From: Anaerolineales bacterium
GTDB lineage: Bacteria > Chloroflexota > Anaerolineae > Anaerolineales > JABWBV01
NCBI GenBank assembly: GCA_027019845.1
Contig: JALUWE010000166.1
Coordinates: forward strand, 1 to 14,108
DNA length: 14,108 nucleotides
Direction of reading: 5' to 3'
Positions 1 through 7,421 of the stretch are shown in pieces (the stretch's first letter is position 1; each line of letters starts with the position of its first letter). The position numbers and the translations under genes were made by a program. The notes under the pieces are model-generated. The model saw only the letters and a list, made by a program, of their open reading frames with translations, made no database searches and was not told the DNA's origin.

Positions 1-79
1 GTTGTTTGCAGGTCCGGGTAAGTATTGCTTTTTGAAGATGCTCTTTCAGGCTTTTTTTCGCCCTTGACTTTTACCGCAC

Positions 80-142
80 TCTCAGAATGACACAGGCAAC
101 AGCCGGTTGCTCACAATGCTGCAAGCAACAGCAGGCATGAAC
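80..142. repeat. Decayed interspersed-repeat segment upstream of yqeY
   Basis: This stretch shares pieces with the repeat clusters elsewhere in the window. 'ctcagaatgaca' (81-92) is the reverse complement of the 'tgtcattctgag' module near 14002-14013. Bases 122-142 match 10802-10822 at 19 of 21 positions ('caagcaacag', two mismatches, 'ggcatgaac'). It looks like a degraded copy of the same repeat family. I see no gene in bases 1-187; the pyrimidine-rich start (T-run at 52-58) could be the tail of an upstream unit, but no convincing hairpin precedes it. Confidence 0.5.
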
Positions 143-175
143 GCTGGGTGCCTGAAGGCGGAGTGCCGAACGCGG

Positions 176-181
176 TATAAT
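176..181 (+). promoter_or_regulatory. Consensus -10 box, probably driving a leaderless yqeY transcript
   Basis: A perfect TATAAT lies at 176-181 and the yqeY ATG begins at 188. Sigma-70 transcription normally starts about 7 nt after the -10 hexamer, so the transcript would begin at or next to the A of the ATG. No Shine-Dalgarno is visible between the box and the ATG, which fits a leaderless mRNA. The -35 region (about 152-158, 'ctgaagg') is weak and there is no TGn extension, so the promoter rests mainly on the -10 box and its position. Confidence 0.5.
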
Positions 182-187
182 GTTCCC

Positions 188-634
188 ATGAGTATCAAAG
201 AAAAACTCTCGAAAGCATTGAAGGAAGCGATGCGGTCCGGCGATGCGGTGCAAAAGACCACACTGCGCATGGCTCTGGCTGCCATCAAGAACGCGGAAAT
301 CCAGGAGGGAAAACCCCTGGATGAAAAAGAAACCCTGCGCATCTTGCAAAAAGAGGTCAAGTCCCGCAAGGAATCGATTCGGGAAGCGCAAAGAGCAAAT
401 CGTCCAGACCTGGTTCATTCTGCGGAGGCAGAAATCGCGGTGCTGGAGAAATTTTTGCCCCAAGCCCTCTCGCAAGAGGCGTTGGAAAATATGATAAAAG
501 CCGCCATCGAAGAAACGGGAGCCGGCTCCCCGCGAGAGATGGGCAAGGTCATGCGAGTTCTCATGCCCCGCATTCAGGGCCGGGCGGACGGCAAACTCGT
601 CAGCGAGCTTGTCCGAAAGGCGTTGCAAGGATAA
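188..634 (+). CDS. yqeY: GatB/YqeY domain-containing protein
   Basis: A 148-residue protein made only of the YqeY domain, which is related to the C-terminal tail of the GatB amidotransferase subunit. That tail binds tRNA; the job of free-standing YqeY is not settled. Family signatures are visible: a basic N-terminal helix, 'RMALAAIKNAEI' (about 27-38), 'EIAVLEKFLPQALS' (about 82-95) and the closing 'MGKVMRVLMP...GRADGKLVSELV' block (about 118-142). The length matches the family. An in-frame ATG at 107 exists, but its extension lies in repeat sequence upstream of the TATAAT box, so I chose the ATG at 188. pgpH starts 10 bp after the stop, so the two are probably co-transcribed, as in the yqeY-to-dgkA neighbourhood of many Gram-positive bacteria. 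Confidence 0.9.
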   Translation: MSIKEKLSKALKEAMRSGDAVQKTTLRMALAAIKNAEIQEGKPLDEKETLRILQKEVKSRKESIREAQRANRPDLVHSAEAEIAVLEKFLPQALSQEALENMIKAAIEETGAGSPREMGKVMRVLMPRIQGRADGKLVSELVRKALQG

Positions 635-644
635 CCCTCCGCAC

Positions 645-2822
645 ATGGCAACCATCGCTAAACAGCCGGCCACGCGTTGGCCGGGTTGGCATACTATTTT
701 TTGGGTTGTGTTGCTGTTCGCGATTGGCGGACTGCTGTGGGGGGCATTGGTTTGGCTGCGCCCCACCGGGCCGGAGACGCTGAACCTGGGGGTTGGTACG
801 GTTGCGCCGATTGACATCAACGCCCCCTTCTCCATCACCTACGAGAGCCAGGTGCTTACAGAACAGCAGCGGGAGGCGGCTGCTCGTTCGGTTCCGCCGG
901 TATACACGCCGCCGGATACCCACATCGCGCGCCAGCAGGTGGACAAATTGCGCGCCGCGCTGGCTTTCATCACGGCCACGCGCGCCGACAGTTACGCCTC
1001 TTTCGAGCAAAAGCTGGCCGATCTGGCCTTGCTGGACGTCGATCTGATGCCCGACACCGCGGAGAAAATTCTCTCCCTGAACAGCGATCAGTGGCAGACG
1101 GTGCAGCAAGAGGCTGTATTGGTCTTGCAACAGGTGATGAGAAGTACGATTCGGGAGGGACAGCTCGCCGACGCCCGGCGCAACATCCCCAATCTGGTCA
1201 GTTTTTCGCTGCCCGAGGATCAGGCCGAAATCGTGGCCGAGCTTGTAAGCCTATATGTTGCTCCTAACAGCTTTTACAGCGAAGAATTGACCGAAGAAAA
1301 GCGCCAGCAAGTGCGGGAGGCCATCCGCCCGGTCACCCGCTCTTTCCTGCGCGGTGAAACGGTTGTCCGCCGCGGGAAGGTGTTGAGCGAGGCCGATTTG
1401 GAAGCCCTGCAGTACCTGGGCCTCCTGCCGGGGGAGGATAACGCTCGTATTGACCTGAGTGCGTTTGTGTTGGTTGTGCTCACCATGGGCTTTACCATGC
1501 TGTATTTGTACCGCCAGCCGTCATTGTGGAATGAGTGGCGCTTTCTGTGTTATATCGGCGTATTTTTCTTCCTGTTTCTTTTTACCGCCCGCCTGCTGAT
1601 TCTGGGGCACACCATTTTGCCTTTTCTCTATCCGGTGGCTGGTTTTGGCATTTTGCTGGCGGCCCTCTTTGGCTCGCAGCCCGGTATGGTGTTGAGCCTC
1701 CCGTTGAGTTTGCTGATCACTTACGGGATGCCGAACGCACTGGAAGTGACGGTGTATTACCTGCTGAGCACCTTTTTCGGTATTATGATGCTCGGCCGCG
1801 GGCAGCGTGTGTTGACCTATTTTTGGGCCGGGTTGGGCAGCGCGGTGATGGGCGCCAACGCCATTTTGGCTTTTCGCCTGTCCGATCCGTTTACCGATCT
1901 GATCGGGTTGTTGCTCCTTAGCGGGACCTCGCTGTCTGCCGGAATCGCCTCCGGGATTCTGGGTATCCTGCTGCAACTGGTTTCGGCCCCCTTGATCGGC
2001 AAAGTCACAGTGGTCCAATTGATGGAACTATCCCGCCCCGACCACCCGCTCTTGCGCTTCATCTTGCTGAATGCGCCCGGTACCTACCAGCACAGCCTGC
2101 AAGTTGCCAACCTGGCTGAACAGGCGGCGGAACAAATAGGCGCCGATCCACTGCTCACCCGCGTCGGCGCGCTCTACCACGATGCCGGTAAGGCCCTCAA
2201 CCCCCAATTTTTCATCGAGAATCACGTGCCGGGCACCCCCAACCCGCACGACGCGCTTTCCCCAGAGGAGAGCGCGGCCATTATCATCGCTCATGTGCCC
2301 GACGGGTTGAAACTGGCCCGCAAGCATCGTCTGCCGGACCGCTTGTTAGACTTCATCGCCGAGCATCACGGCACGATGTTGACCCGCTACCAGTACGCAC
2401 AGGCGGTGCAAGCCGCAGGGGGGGACGCCTCGCTGGTCGATGAAGAACGCTTCCGCTATCCCGGGCCCCGCCCTCAAACGCGGGAGACCGCGCTGGTCAT
2501 GATCGCGGACGGCTGCGAGGCCAGAGCGCGCGCCGAACGCCCCGCCAACGAAGCCGAATTAGCGCGCATGATCAAAGACGTGATCGATAAACGGCTGGCC
2601 TCCGGCCAACTGGATGAAACCACGCTGACCACCCGCGACCTGATCAGCATCCAGGATTCGTTTACCGCCACACTCAAAGGGATTTATCACCCTCGCATCG
2701 CGTACCCCAAGCTGGAGCAGGAGACCGCCTCCGTTCATGAAGCGGCAACCCAGGCGGACACCGAGGAATCCGAGCCGGCGCCCGCCTCTCCTTTGCCAAT
2801 CCATGATTCATCTTCAAATTGA
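645..2822 (+). CDS. pgpH: PgpH-type 7TM-HD family phosphohydrolase (c-di-AMP phosphodiesterase)
   Basis: A 725-residue membrane protein. Residues 16-38 form an N-terminal membrane anchor. Residues about 45-265 are an extracytoplasmic 7TMR-HDED-type domain rich in Glu and Gln. About seven membrane helices lie at 270-455, and a cytoplasmic HD domain at about 475-690. The metal-ligand set expected for PgpH is present: H483 (YQHSL), H512-D513 (YHDAGK), H550, H574 (EHH) and D622 (ADG), with spacings close to those I recall for Listeria PgpH. Characterised family members hydrolyse c-di-AMP to pApA and affect osmotic and cell-wall control. The ATG at 645 was preferred over an upstream TTG at 609 that overlaps yqeY. 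The 3' end overlaps ybeY by 20 bp. The C-terminal tail (about 695-725) is acidic and Pro/Ser-rich, and looks disordered. Confidence 0.92.
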   Translation: MATIAKQPATRWPGWHTIFWVVLLFAIGGLLWGALVWLRPTGPETLNLGVGTVAPIDINAPFSITYESQVLTEQQREAAARSVPPVYTPPDTHIARQQVDKLRAALAFITATRADSYASFEQKLADLALLDVDLMPDTAEKILSLNSDQWQTVQQEAVLVLQQVMRSTIREGQLADARRNIPNLVSFSLPEDQAEIVAELVSLYVAPNSFYSEELTEEKRQQVREAIRPVTRSFLRGETVVRRGKVLSEADLEALQYLGLLPGEDNARIDLSAFVLVVLTMGFTMLYLYRQPSLWNEWRFLCYIGVFFFLFLFTARLLILGHTILPFLYPVAGFGILLAALFGSQPGMVLSLPLSLLITYGMPNALEVTVYYLLSTFFGIMMLGRGQRVLTYFWAGLGSAVMGANAILAFRLSDPFTDLIGLLLLSGTSLSAGIASGILGILLQLVSAPLIGKVTVVQLMELSRPDHPLLRFILLNAPGTYQHSLQVANLAEQAAEQIGADPLLTRVGALYHDAGKALNPQFFIENHVPGTPNPHDALSPEESAAIIIAHVPDGLKLARKHRLPDRLLDFIAEHHGTMLTRYQYAQAVQAAGGDASLVDEERFRYPGPRPQTRETALVMIADGCEARARAERPANEAELARMIKDVIDKRLASGQLDETTLTTRDLISIQDSFTATLKGIYHPRIAYPKLEQETASVHEAATQADTEESEPAPASPLPIHDSSSN

Positions 2823-3258
2823 CGAACGGCTTCCTCCCCCGGTCGAAACCGGCCCCATCCAACGGGCGGCCGCCGCGGCCCTGGCGCACCGGAGCGACCC
2901 CGATCAGGTGGCCGTGACCATCGTGGTGACCGGCGACGATTGTATTCAGTCGCTCAACCGCCAGTTTATGGGGATCGACGCGCCCACCGATGTGCTGGCC
3001 TTCCCTTCCGGGGAGATCGACCCCGACCTGCAAATGGCCTACCTCGGTGATGTGGTGATTTCCTACCCGCGAGCGCAAGCGCAGTCGGCCCGCGGCGGTC
3101 ACAGTTTGCAGCAGGAGTTGGAGTTGTTGACCGTTCACGGCATTTTGCACCTGTTGGGGTACGATCATGCCACCCCGGAAGAAAAAGCGCGTATGTGGGC
3201 GGTACAGACGGAAATCCTGACCGTGCTGGAGAATCCACTTCTCCCGGAGGGAGGGTAA
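2803..3258 (+). CDS. ybeY: Endoribonuclease YbeY (rRNA maturation factor)
   Basis: A 151-residue YbeY/UPF0054 metalloprotein. The zinc-site signature is complete: H112, H116 and H122 in 'VHGILHLLGYDH'. The conserved 'NRQFMGIDAPTDVLAFP' block lies at 52-68. YbeY is a single-strand endoribonuclease needed for 16S rRNA 3'-end maturation and 70S ribosome quality control. The start at 2803 gives a normal family length; the frame stays open further upstream, but only inside pgpH. The ATG lies 20 bp before the pgpH stop, so translation is probably coupled. The order pgpH-ybeY-dgkA is widely conserved and supports all three calls. Confidence 0.95.
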   Translation: MIHLQIDERLPPPVETGPIQRAAAAALAHRSDPDQVAVTIVVTGDDCIQSLNRQFMGIDAPTDVLAFPSGEIDPDLQMAYLGDVVISYPRAQAQSARGGHSLQQELELLTVHGILHLLGYDHATPEEKARMWAVQTEILTVLENPLLPEGG

Positions 3259-3298
3259 TCTGCCTTCTCGCGGCGCAGGCAACGGGTTGGTAAAACAC

Positions 3299-3330
3299 GC
3301 TGTGCCCGTGCTGTGTGCTCTGTGTGCTGA
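3299..3330 (+). repeat. Low-complexity GTGCT/GTGTG tract before dgkA
   Basis: The 74-bp gap between ybeY and dgkA ends in a run built from 'gctgtg' and 'gtgctctgtg'-like pieces, giving an imperfect short tandem repeat directly upstream of the dgkA ATG. No Shine-Dalgarno is visible there. I see no other feature in this gap. Confidence 0.3.
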
Positions 3331-3332
3331 CA

Positions 3333-3719
3333 ATGCAACCTTTCATTCGCTCTCGACTGCTCTCGTTTCGGAACGCGTTTGCCGGCTGGTGGTATGTTAT
3401 CCGCACCCAACGGAACGCCTGGATTCATGCGGCCATTAGTGTTCTGGTGATGTTGCTCGCTTTCTGGCTCAAGCTCTCCTTGAGTGATTGGGCCATGATC
3501 GTGATCGCGTTTGCGCTGGTATGGATGGCGGAGTTTCTCAACACGGCGTTGGAGGCGGTGGTCGATCTGGCCAGCCCCCAGCAACACCGGCTGGCAAAGG
3601 TGGGCAAAGACGTGGGCGCAGCCGCGGTGCTGATCGCGGCGATTGCCTCGATCATCATTGGGGTGCTGATCTTGGGGCCGCCTCTATGGGCGCGGCTGGT
3701 GGCGTGGGTGGGGGGGTAG
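3333..3719 (+). CDS. dgkA: Diacylglycerol kinase / undecaprenol kinase family membrane protein
   Basis: A 128-residue integral membrane kinase of the DgkA family. An amphipathic N-terminus is followed by three hydrophobic helices at about 31-48, 52-70 and 94-116. The active-site signature is present: E67, N70, T71 and E74 in 'AEFLNTALEAVVD', then 'KVGKDVGAAAV' (89-99) with K92-D93. In Gram-positive-type bacteria this enzyme mainly phosphorylates undecaprenol, recycling the cell-wall lipid carrier. In proteobacteria it phosphorylates diacylglycerol. Which substrate applies here cannot be read from sequence. The ATG at 3333 places the start before the usual 'SFRNAFAG' motif; a GTG at 3315 would add six residues. 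No strong ribosome-binding site is seen for either start. Confidence 0.9.
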   Translation: MQPFIRSRLLSFRNAFAGWWYVIRTQRNAWIHAAISVLVMLLAFWLKLSLSDWAMIVIAFALVWMAEFLNTALEAVVDLASPQQHRLAKVGKDVGAAAVLIAAIASIIIGVLILGPPLWARLVAWVGG

Positions 3720-3750
3720 ACGGGTGGACAGGGAAACAGGTAGACAAGTG

Positions 3751-3876
3751 AGACAACTCAGACAAGTAAGACAACTCAGACAAGTAAGACAACTCAGACA
3801 AGTAAGACAACTCAGACAAGTAAGACAACTCAGACAAGTGAGACAACTCAGACAAGTAAGACAACTCAGACAATGT
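3751..3876 (+). repeat. 18-bp minisatellite, seven tandem units
   Basis: Seven head-to-tail copies of 'agacaactcagacaagta' run from 3751 to 3876. Four of the first six are contiguous and identical, units five and six differ by at most one base, and the last is degenerate at its 3' end. A partial unit ('gacaagtg') precedes the array at 3743-3750. Each unit is two related 9-mers (agacaactc and agacaagta), so the array probably grew from a 9-bp duplication. It fills most of the gap between dgkA and the next gene and stops at that gene's Shine-Dalgarno. In the frame of the downstream gene most units contain TAA. The near-identity of copies suggests recent slippage or conversion, so copy number may vary between strains. 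Confidence 0.95.
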
Positions 3877-3882
3877 AGAGGA
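3877..3882 (+). promoter_or_regulatory. Shine-Dalgarno abutting the minisatellite
   Basis: AGAGGA begins one base after the last repeat unit and lies 4 nt before the ATG at 3887. It supports that start and places the array immediately upstream of the initiation region. Confidence 0.65.
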
Positions 3883-3886
3883 ACAG

Positions 3887-4360
3887 ATGAAAGCAGAAGA
3901 CAAGCAAACATTACGCCAACTGCTCACATCTCAGCGTGTGGCCGCGCTGGCGGTTTTACTGGATGGCCGGCCGTACACCGGTCTGATGGCATTTGCCGTG
4001 CGCCCGGATTTCAGCGCGGTGCTGATCCACGCTTCTGATCTGGCCCGGCACACCGCGGGATTGCAGGAGGGCGCGGCCTTCAGTTTGCTGGTACACCTGC
4101 CGGATTCCGAAGCGCGCAACCCGCTGGCGATCCCGCGGGTCAGCCTGCAGGGCCGGGTTTGCCGCATCCCGCGGGAGACGGAGGCCTACCGGCAGGCCAA
4201 ACAGGTGTACCGGGCGAAATTCCCGGACAGCGAGCAGGTGTTTGCGCTCAAAGATTTCAATTTTTACGAATTGGTGATCGAAACAGGTCGCTTTGTGGCT
4301 GGTTTTGGAGCGATTTATAATTTGACACCCCAAACACTGCGAGCATATAGCACGGCCTGA
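3887..4360 (+). CDS. Pyridoxamine 5'-phosphate oxidase-fold (PPOX/HugZ-like) protein
   Basis: A 157-residue split-barrel flavin-binding-type protein. The N-terminal 'QRVAALAVLLDGRPYTGLMAFAV' region (about 16-38) is the typical first strand pair of the family. A middle block (44-70) ends in 'GAAFSLLVHLPD'. The C-terminal 'LKDFNFYELVIETGRFVAGFGAIYNL' region (121-146) resembles HugZ-type heme oxygenases and other general stress-type PPOX proteins. Members bind FMN, F420 or heme; cofactor and substrate cannot be assigned here. There is no signal peptide, so it is probably cytoplasmic. A perfectly placed AGAGGA supports the ATG at 3887. The 18-bp repeat array directly upstream could affect its expression (inference). 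Confidence 0.8.
   Translation: MKAEDKQTLRQLLTSQRVAALAVLLDGRPYTGLMAFAVRPDFSAVLIHASDLARHTAGLQEGAAFSLLVHLPDSEARNPLAIPRVSLQGRVCRIPRETEAYRQAKQVYRAKFPDSEQVFALKDFNFYELVIETGRFVAGFGAIYNLTPQTLRAYSTA
4322..4351 (+). promoter_or_regulatory. Putative sigma-70 promoter for the TIM-barrel gene
   Basis: A consensus -35 (TTGACA, 4322-4327) is followed after 18 bp by TATAGC (4346-4351). An alternative -10 is ATATAG (4345-4350), 17 bp away. The pair sits in the last codons of the PPOX gene. Transcription would start near 4358, giving a leader of about 44 nt that carries the AAAGGA at 4389-4394. Confidence 0.4.
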
Positions 4361-4401
4361 CCGTGTATTTGTATTGTTTACCCGTTTGAAAGGACAACTC
4401 T

Positions 4402-5259
4402 ATGGCACTCTCTTTTCGATTTGGAACGGTGGGCGCGCCAATCTCGCGCCCCAAAAAGCCGGGGGGGAGCATCGGCGCGGTGATTCACATCCGCGCGCTG
4501 GGGTTGGACGCGTTCGAGCTGGGGTGGGTGCGCTCGGTGCGCGTTTCGGAGAAAACCTGCGCGGCGATCAAGGCCGCGGCAGTGGAGCACGATGTCTGGC
4601 TCAGTGTACACGCGCCGTATTTCATCAACCTGAACGCGAACGATGAGGAATGGCCGAAATCGCGTAAACGGCTGATGGACGCGGCGCACTACGGCTGGCT
4701 GGCCGGCGCGACCGAGATCATTTTCCATCCGGGTTCGTACTTTGGCCGCCCGCCAGAAGAGGTGCTAAAAGTTGCCATTCCGCGGCTGGCGGGCTGCGTG
4801 GAAGAATTGCGCGCCAGCGGCAACCCCGTCACCCTGCGCCCGGAGACGATGGGAAAAGCCGCCATGCTGGGGTCGCTGGAAGACACGCTGAAGATGAGCC
4901 AGGAGATCGAGGGGGTGCAGCCGTGCGTCGATTTCGCGCATCTGCACGCCCGGCCCGGCAACGGCTCGATGAACAGCTACGACGAATGGGCACAGGTGCT
5001 GGAGAGCTACGGCAACGCGTTGGGGGAGGCTGCTCTGAAGAACATGAGCGCGCACCTGTCGGGTATCGAATACGGCCCTAAGGGGGAGCGCGAGCATTTG
5101 CCACTTTCGGAATCCGACTTCGACCTGGATGCGCTCTTCGAGGCCCTGCGGGACTTCGGCTGCGCCGGGCGTATTTTGATCGAAAGCCCGATCCTGGAGG
5201 AGGACGCGCTGTTGGCAAAGCAGCGCTGGATGGAGATCAGCGGCGAGAGAGAGGCATAA
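4402..5259 (+). CDS. TIM-barrel protein, endonuclease IV (AP endonuclease family 2)-like
   Basis: A 285-residue xylose-isomerase-like TIM barrel closest in layout to deoxyribonuclease IV (Nfo), which cuts DNA at abasic sites with three zinc ions. Residues matching Nfo ligands are H70 (SVHAPYFIN), H109 (IIFHPGSY), E148 (RPETMG), D177 and H180 (VDFAH), H218 (AHLSG), H232 (EREH) and E261 (LIESP). The Nfo 'D-x-H' pair (D229/H231 in E. coli) is altered: two residues before H232 lies Arg230, flanked by Glu229 and Glu231. The ligand set is thus nearly but not fully canonical. Shine-Dalgarno AAAGGA (4389-4394) fixes the start. AP endonuclease activity is likely; a sugar-isomerase-like role is the alternative. 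Confidence 0.82.
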   Translation: MALSFRFGTVGAPISRPKKPGGSIGAVIHIRALGLDAFELGWVRSVRVSEKTCAAIKAAAVEHDVWLSVHAPYFINLNANDEEWPKSRKRLMDAAHYGWLAGATEIIFHPGSYFGRPPEEVLKVAIPRLAGCVEELRASGNPVTLRPETMGKAAMLGSLEDTLKMSQEIEGVQPCVDFAHLHARPGNGSMNSYDEWAQVLESYGNALGEAALKNMSAHLSGIEYGPKGEREHLPLSESDFDLDALFEALRDFGCAGRILIESPILEEDALLAKQRWMEISGEREA

Positions 5260-5301
5260 GCAAGACGGGGCGGCGTTCCACCGGACGGCTCAGCACGACA
5301 A

Positions 5302-5997
5302 ATGCCCAAAAAGATTCTTCTCATCGACGATGATGCTTTGCTGCGGCGCAGCCTGAGTTTCCACTTGCACCAGGCCGGTTATCAGGTGCGCACGGCTGCC
5401 AGCGCTGAAGATGGACTGCAACAATTTCGCTCCGAGCCAGCGGACCTGGTTTTGTTGGATATCGGGCTGCCGGGCATGGATGGGCTGGAGGCCTTGCGTC
5501 ATTTCAACGCGCTGGTGAGGGTGCCGGTTATCTTCATCACCGCCCGGCGACGGGAATTGGACGAGATTTTGGGGCTGGAGTTGGGGGCAGACGATTACAT
5601 CACCAAGCCCTTCGACGTTAGCGTGCTGATCGCACGCGTCAAGGCTGCATTGCGGCGTGCCCAGCCGCAACAAAAGACAGCAGTGTCAGAGGCGTATTCC
5701 GTCGGGGATATCGAGATCGATCCCCGCGCCCACACGGTCACTTTGCGAGGGGAGCCTGTAGAACTCACCCCGATTGAGTTCAAACTATTGAACGCGCTCG
5801 CGCAGCAGCCCGGGCACGTTTGCTCGGCGGACGATTTGTTGAGTAGAGTTTGGGGGGCGGAGTATGTTGGGCAGCCGCAGGTGGTTTATGTCCATATCCG
5901 CGCTTTGCGCATCAAGTTAGAGAAAAACCCGAACAAACCGCGTCGCATCATTACGGTTCGGGGAGTGGGGTACAAACTTGTACCTCATGGAACGTAA
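5302..5997 (+). CDS. OmpR/PhoB-family response regulator
   Basis: A 231-residue two-domain regulator. The receiver domain (about 4-115) has the acidic pair D10/D11, phospho-acceptor D53 (LVLLDIGLPGMDG), switch T80 and K102 (TKPFD). A winged-helix DNA-binding domain occupies about 130-228, with 'ELTPIEFKLLNALAQQPGHV' and 'RRIITVRGVGYKL'. It should bind DNA as a dimer once phosphorylated by the kinase encoded 2 bp downstream. No clear Shine-Dalgarno precedes the ATG at 5302, and the 42-bp gap after the TIM-barrel gene holds no obvious terminator, so read-through from upstream is possible. Target genes cannot be inferred. Confidence 0.95.
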   Translation: MPKKILLIDDDALLRRSLSFHLHQAGYQVRTAASAEDGLQQFRSEPADLVLLDIGLPGMDGLEALRHFNALVRVPVIFITARRRELDEILGLELGADDYITKPFDVSVLIARVKAALRRAQPQQKTAVSEAYSVGDIEIDPRAHTVTLRGEPVELTPIEFKLLNALAQQPGHVCSADDLLSRVWGAEYVGQPQVVYVHIRALRIKLEKNPNKPRRIITVRGVGYKLVPHGT

Positions 5998-5999
5998 TC

Positions 6000-7421
6000 A
6001 TGCGCTCCTTGAGAACCCGGCTGATCATCAGTCACAGCCTGCCTTTGCTCATCACCGTGTTGCTCGCCGGGTTGGCGCTGGATTACGCCGTGGAAACGCG
6101 CGTTTTGCTGCCTGGTTTCGCCGATGAATTGACCAACGAAGCCAGGTTGTTGGCCGAACTGACTGCGCTTCAACCCCGGATTTGGGATGATCCCCAGACG
6201 GCTCAAACGTATCTCGCCCAACTCGAACCGACGCTGCCCTCCAATGTGACGATTTTCAACGCGCAGGGGGAGCTTTTGAGTTCGACGGCGCCTCTTCAAA
6301 ACCCCCCGGGGCTTTCAGGGGTTCAACTGGAAGAAGTGCTGGCCGAAGATGTGATTATTCGCACAGCTTACAGCCGGTCTCTGCAGGCCAACGTTGTAGA
6401 TGTTTTCGTCCCCGTCCGTGCAGGTGACCAGACCGTGCTGGGGATCATACAGATGACCTATCAGCTGGAGAACATCTACGGTCGGTTTCTGGCGCTCCGG
6501 CGAATCATTATCGGCATTCTGTCCATCGGCGTTATTTTGGGGGTGGGGATCGCTTTGTTCTTCGCGCTCAACCTGAGCCGCACATTGCACCAAATCGTCG
6601 TCTCGGTGCAGCAGCTGGCCGGAGGGCAAAAGGTCGAGCCGCTCTCAGAGCGAGGCCCTGAAGAAATTCGCAGCCTGATCCAAACGGTAAACTTGTTGGT
6701 TACCCGTCTGCACACCCTGGAGACAACCCGGCGGAAATTGCTGGCCAACCTTGTGCACGAACTGGGCCGCCCTCTGGGAGCGGTGTTACCGGCGGTCCAG
6801 GCGTTGGAGGCGGGCGCAGTAGAGGACGAGCATTTGCGGAGGGATCTGCTGGCCGGAATAACCGACGAGCTTGGCATTCTCCGCAGGCTGTTGGATGATT
6901 TAACCGGTCTGTATGGGCGGTCTGTTGGCTCGTTCGAGTTGGAGCGGCAGTGGGTGAATCTGAACGAATGGTTGCCGAATCTGTTTCGCCTGCAACGGGA
7001 AGCGGCGCGCGCCAAAGGACTGCACTGGGAAAGCGCGATCTGCGACTCGCTCCCTGCCCTGGAAATCGACCCGGAGCGTCTGGCGCAGGCGATTGGGAAT
7101 CTCATCGACAATGCGATCAAATTCACGCCCTCCGGGGGCATGGTCACCGCGCAGGCCGGCGTGCAGGCTGGCGAAGTGTGGATACGGGTGAAAGACACCG
7201 GGCCAGGGATTCCGGTTCAAGACCAGGCGTTGATCTTCACGCCGTTCTTTCGCGGGCGCACCGAAACCCGTTTCCCCCAGGGAATGGGGCTGGGGTTGAG
7301 CATCACGCGTGACCTGGTGATTGCACACCAGGGGCGACTGGAATTCGAGAGCCAACCTGGAGAGGGGAGTTGCTTCACCATCTGGCTGCCGATCTCGCCT
7401 GTAGAAAGACCCGCCGAATAA
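6000..7421 (+). CDS. Sensor histidine kinase (HAMP-HisKA-HATPase)
   Basis: A 473-residue membrane kinase, partner of the response regulator that ends 2 bp upstream. TM1 lies at about 9-30, an extracytoplasmic sensor region at about 31-163, and TM2 at about 168-190. A HAMP linker follows (about 190-242), then HisKA with phospho-acceptor H253 (LVHELGRPLG). The ATPase domain has the N-box N367/N371 (IGNLIDNAIKF), G1 D399 (DTGPGIP) and G2 (GMGLGLSI, about 428-435). The usual HExxT/N motif reads H-E-L-G-R, so the Thr/Asn tied to phosphatase activity is replaced by Arg257. A long frame opens from 5850 inside the regulator gene, but the ATG at 6000 gives a normal N-terminus. The stop codon overlaps the first 28-bp repeat. 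Confidence 0.95.
   Translation: MRSLRTRLIISHSLPLLITVLLAGLALDYAVETRVLLPGFADELTNEARLLAELTALQPRIWDDPQTAQTYLAQLEPTLPSNVTIFNAQGELLSSTAPLQNPPGLSGVQLEEVLAEDVIIRTAYSRSLQANVVDVFVPVRAGDQTVLGIIQMTYQLENIYGRFLALRRIIIGILSIGVILGVGIALFFALNLSRTLHQIVVSVQQLAGGQKVEPLSERGPEEIRSLIQTVNLLVTRLHTLETTRRKLLANLVHELGRPLGAVLPAVQALEAGAVEDEHLRRDLLAGITDELGILRRLLDDLTGLYGRSVGSFELERQWVNLNEWLPNLFRLQREAARAKGLHWESAICDSLPALEIDPERLAQAIGNLIDNAIKFTPSGGMVTAQAGVQAGEVWIRVKDTGPGIPVQDQALIFTPFFRGRTETRFPQGMGLGLSITRDLVIAHQGRLEFESQPGEGSCFTIWLPISPVERPAE

Noticed and set aside
38..60. Intrinsic terminator of an upstream gene
   Set aside because: There is a T-run at 52-58, but the bases before it do not form a convincing stem.
71..838. Long minus-strand frame of 255 codons over yqeY and pgpH
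   Set aside because: It is the shadow of two well-supported plus-strand genes and matches no family I recognise. The other long minus-strand frames were rejected for the same reason.
3724..4038. Open frame through the minisatellite encoding an RQLRQV-type repeat protein
   Set aside because: It exists only because the 18-bp unit lacks a stop in that frame. It runs out of frame with the PPOX gene, has no ribosome-binding site, and the opposite strand gives equally open LSELSY frames.
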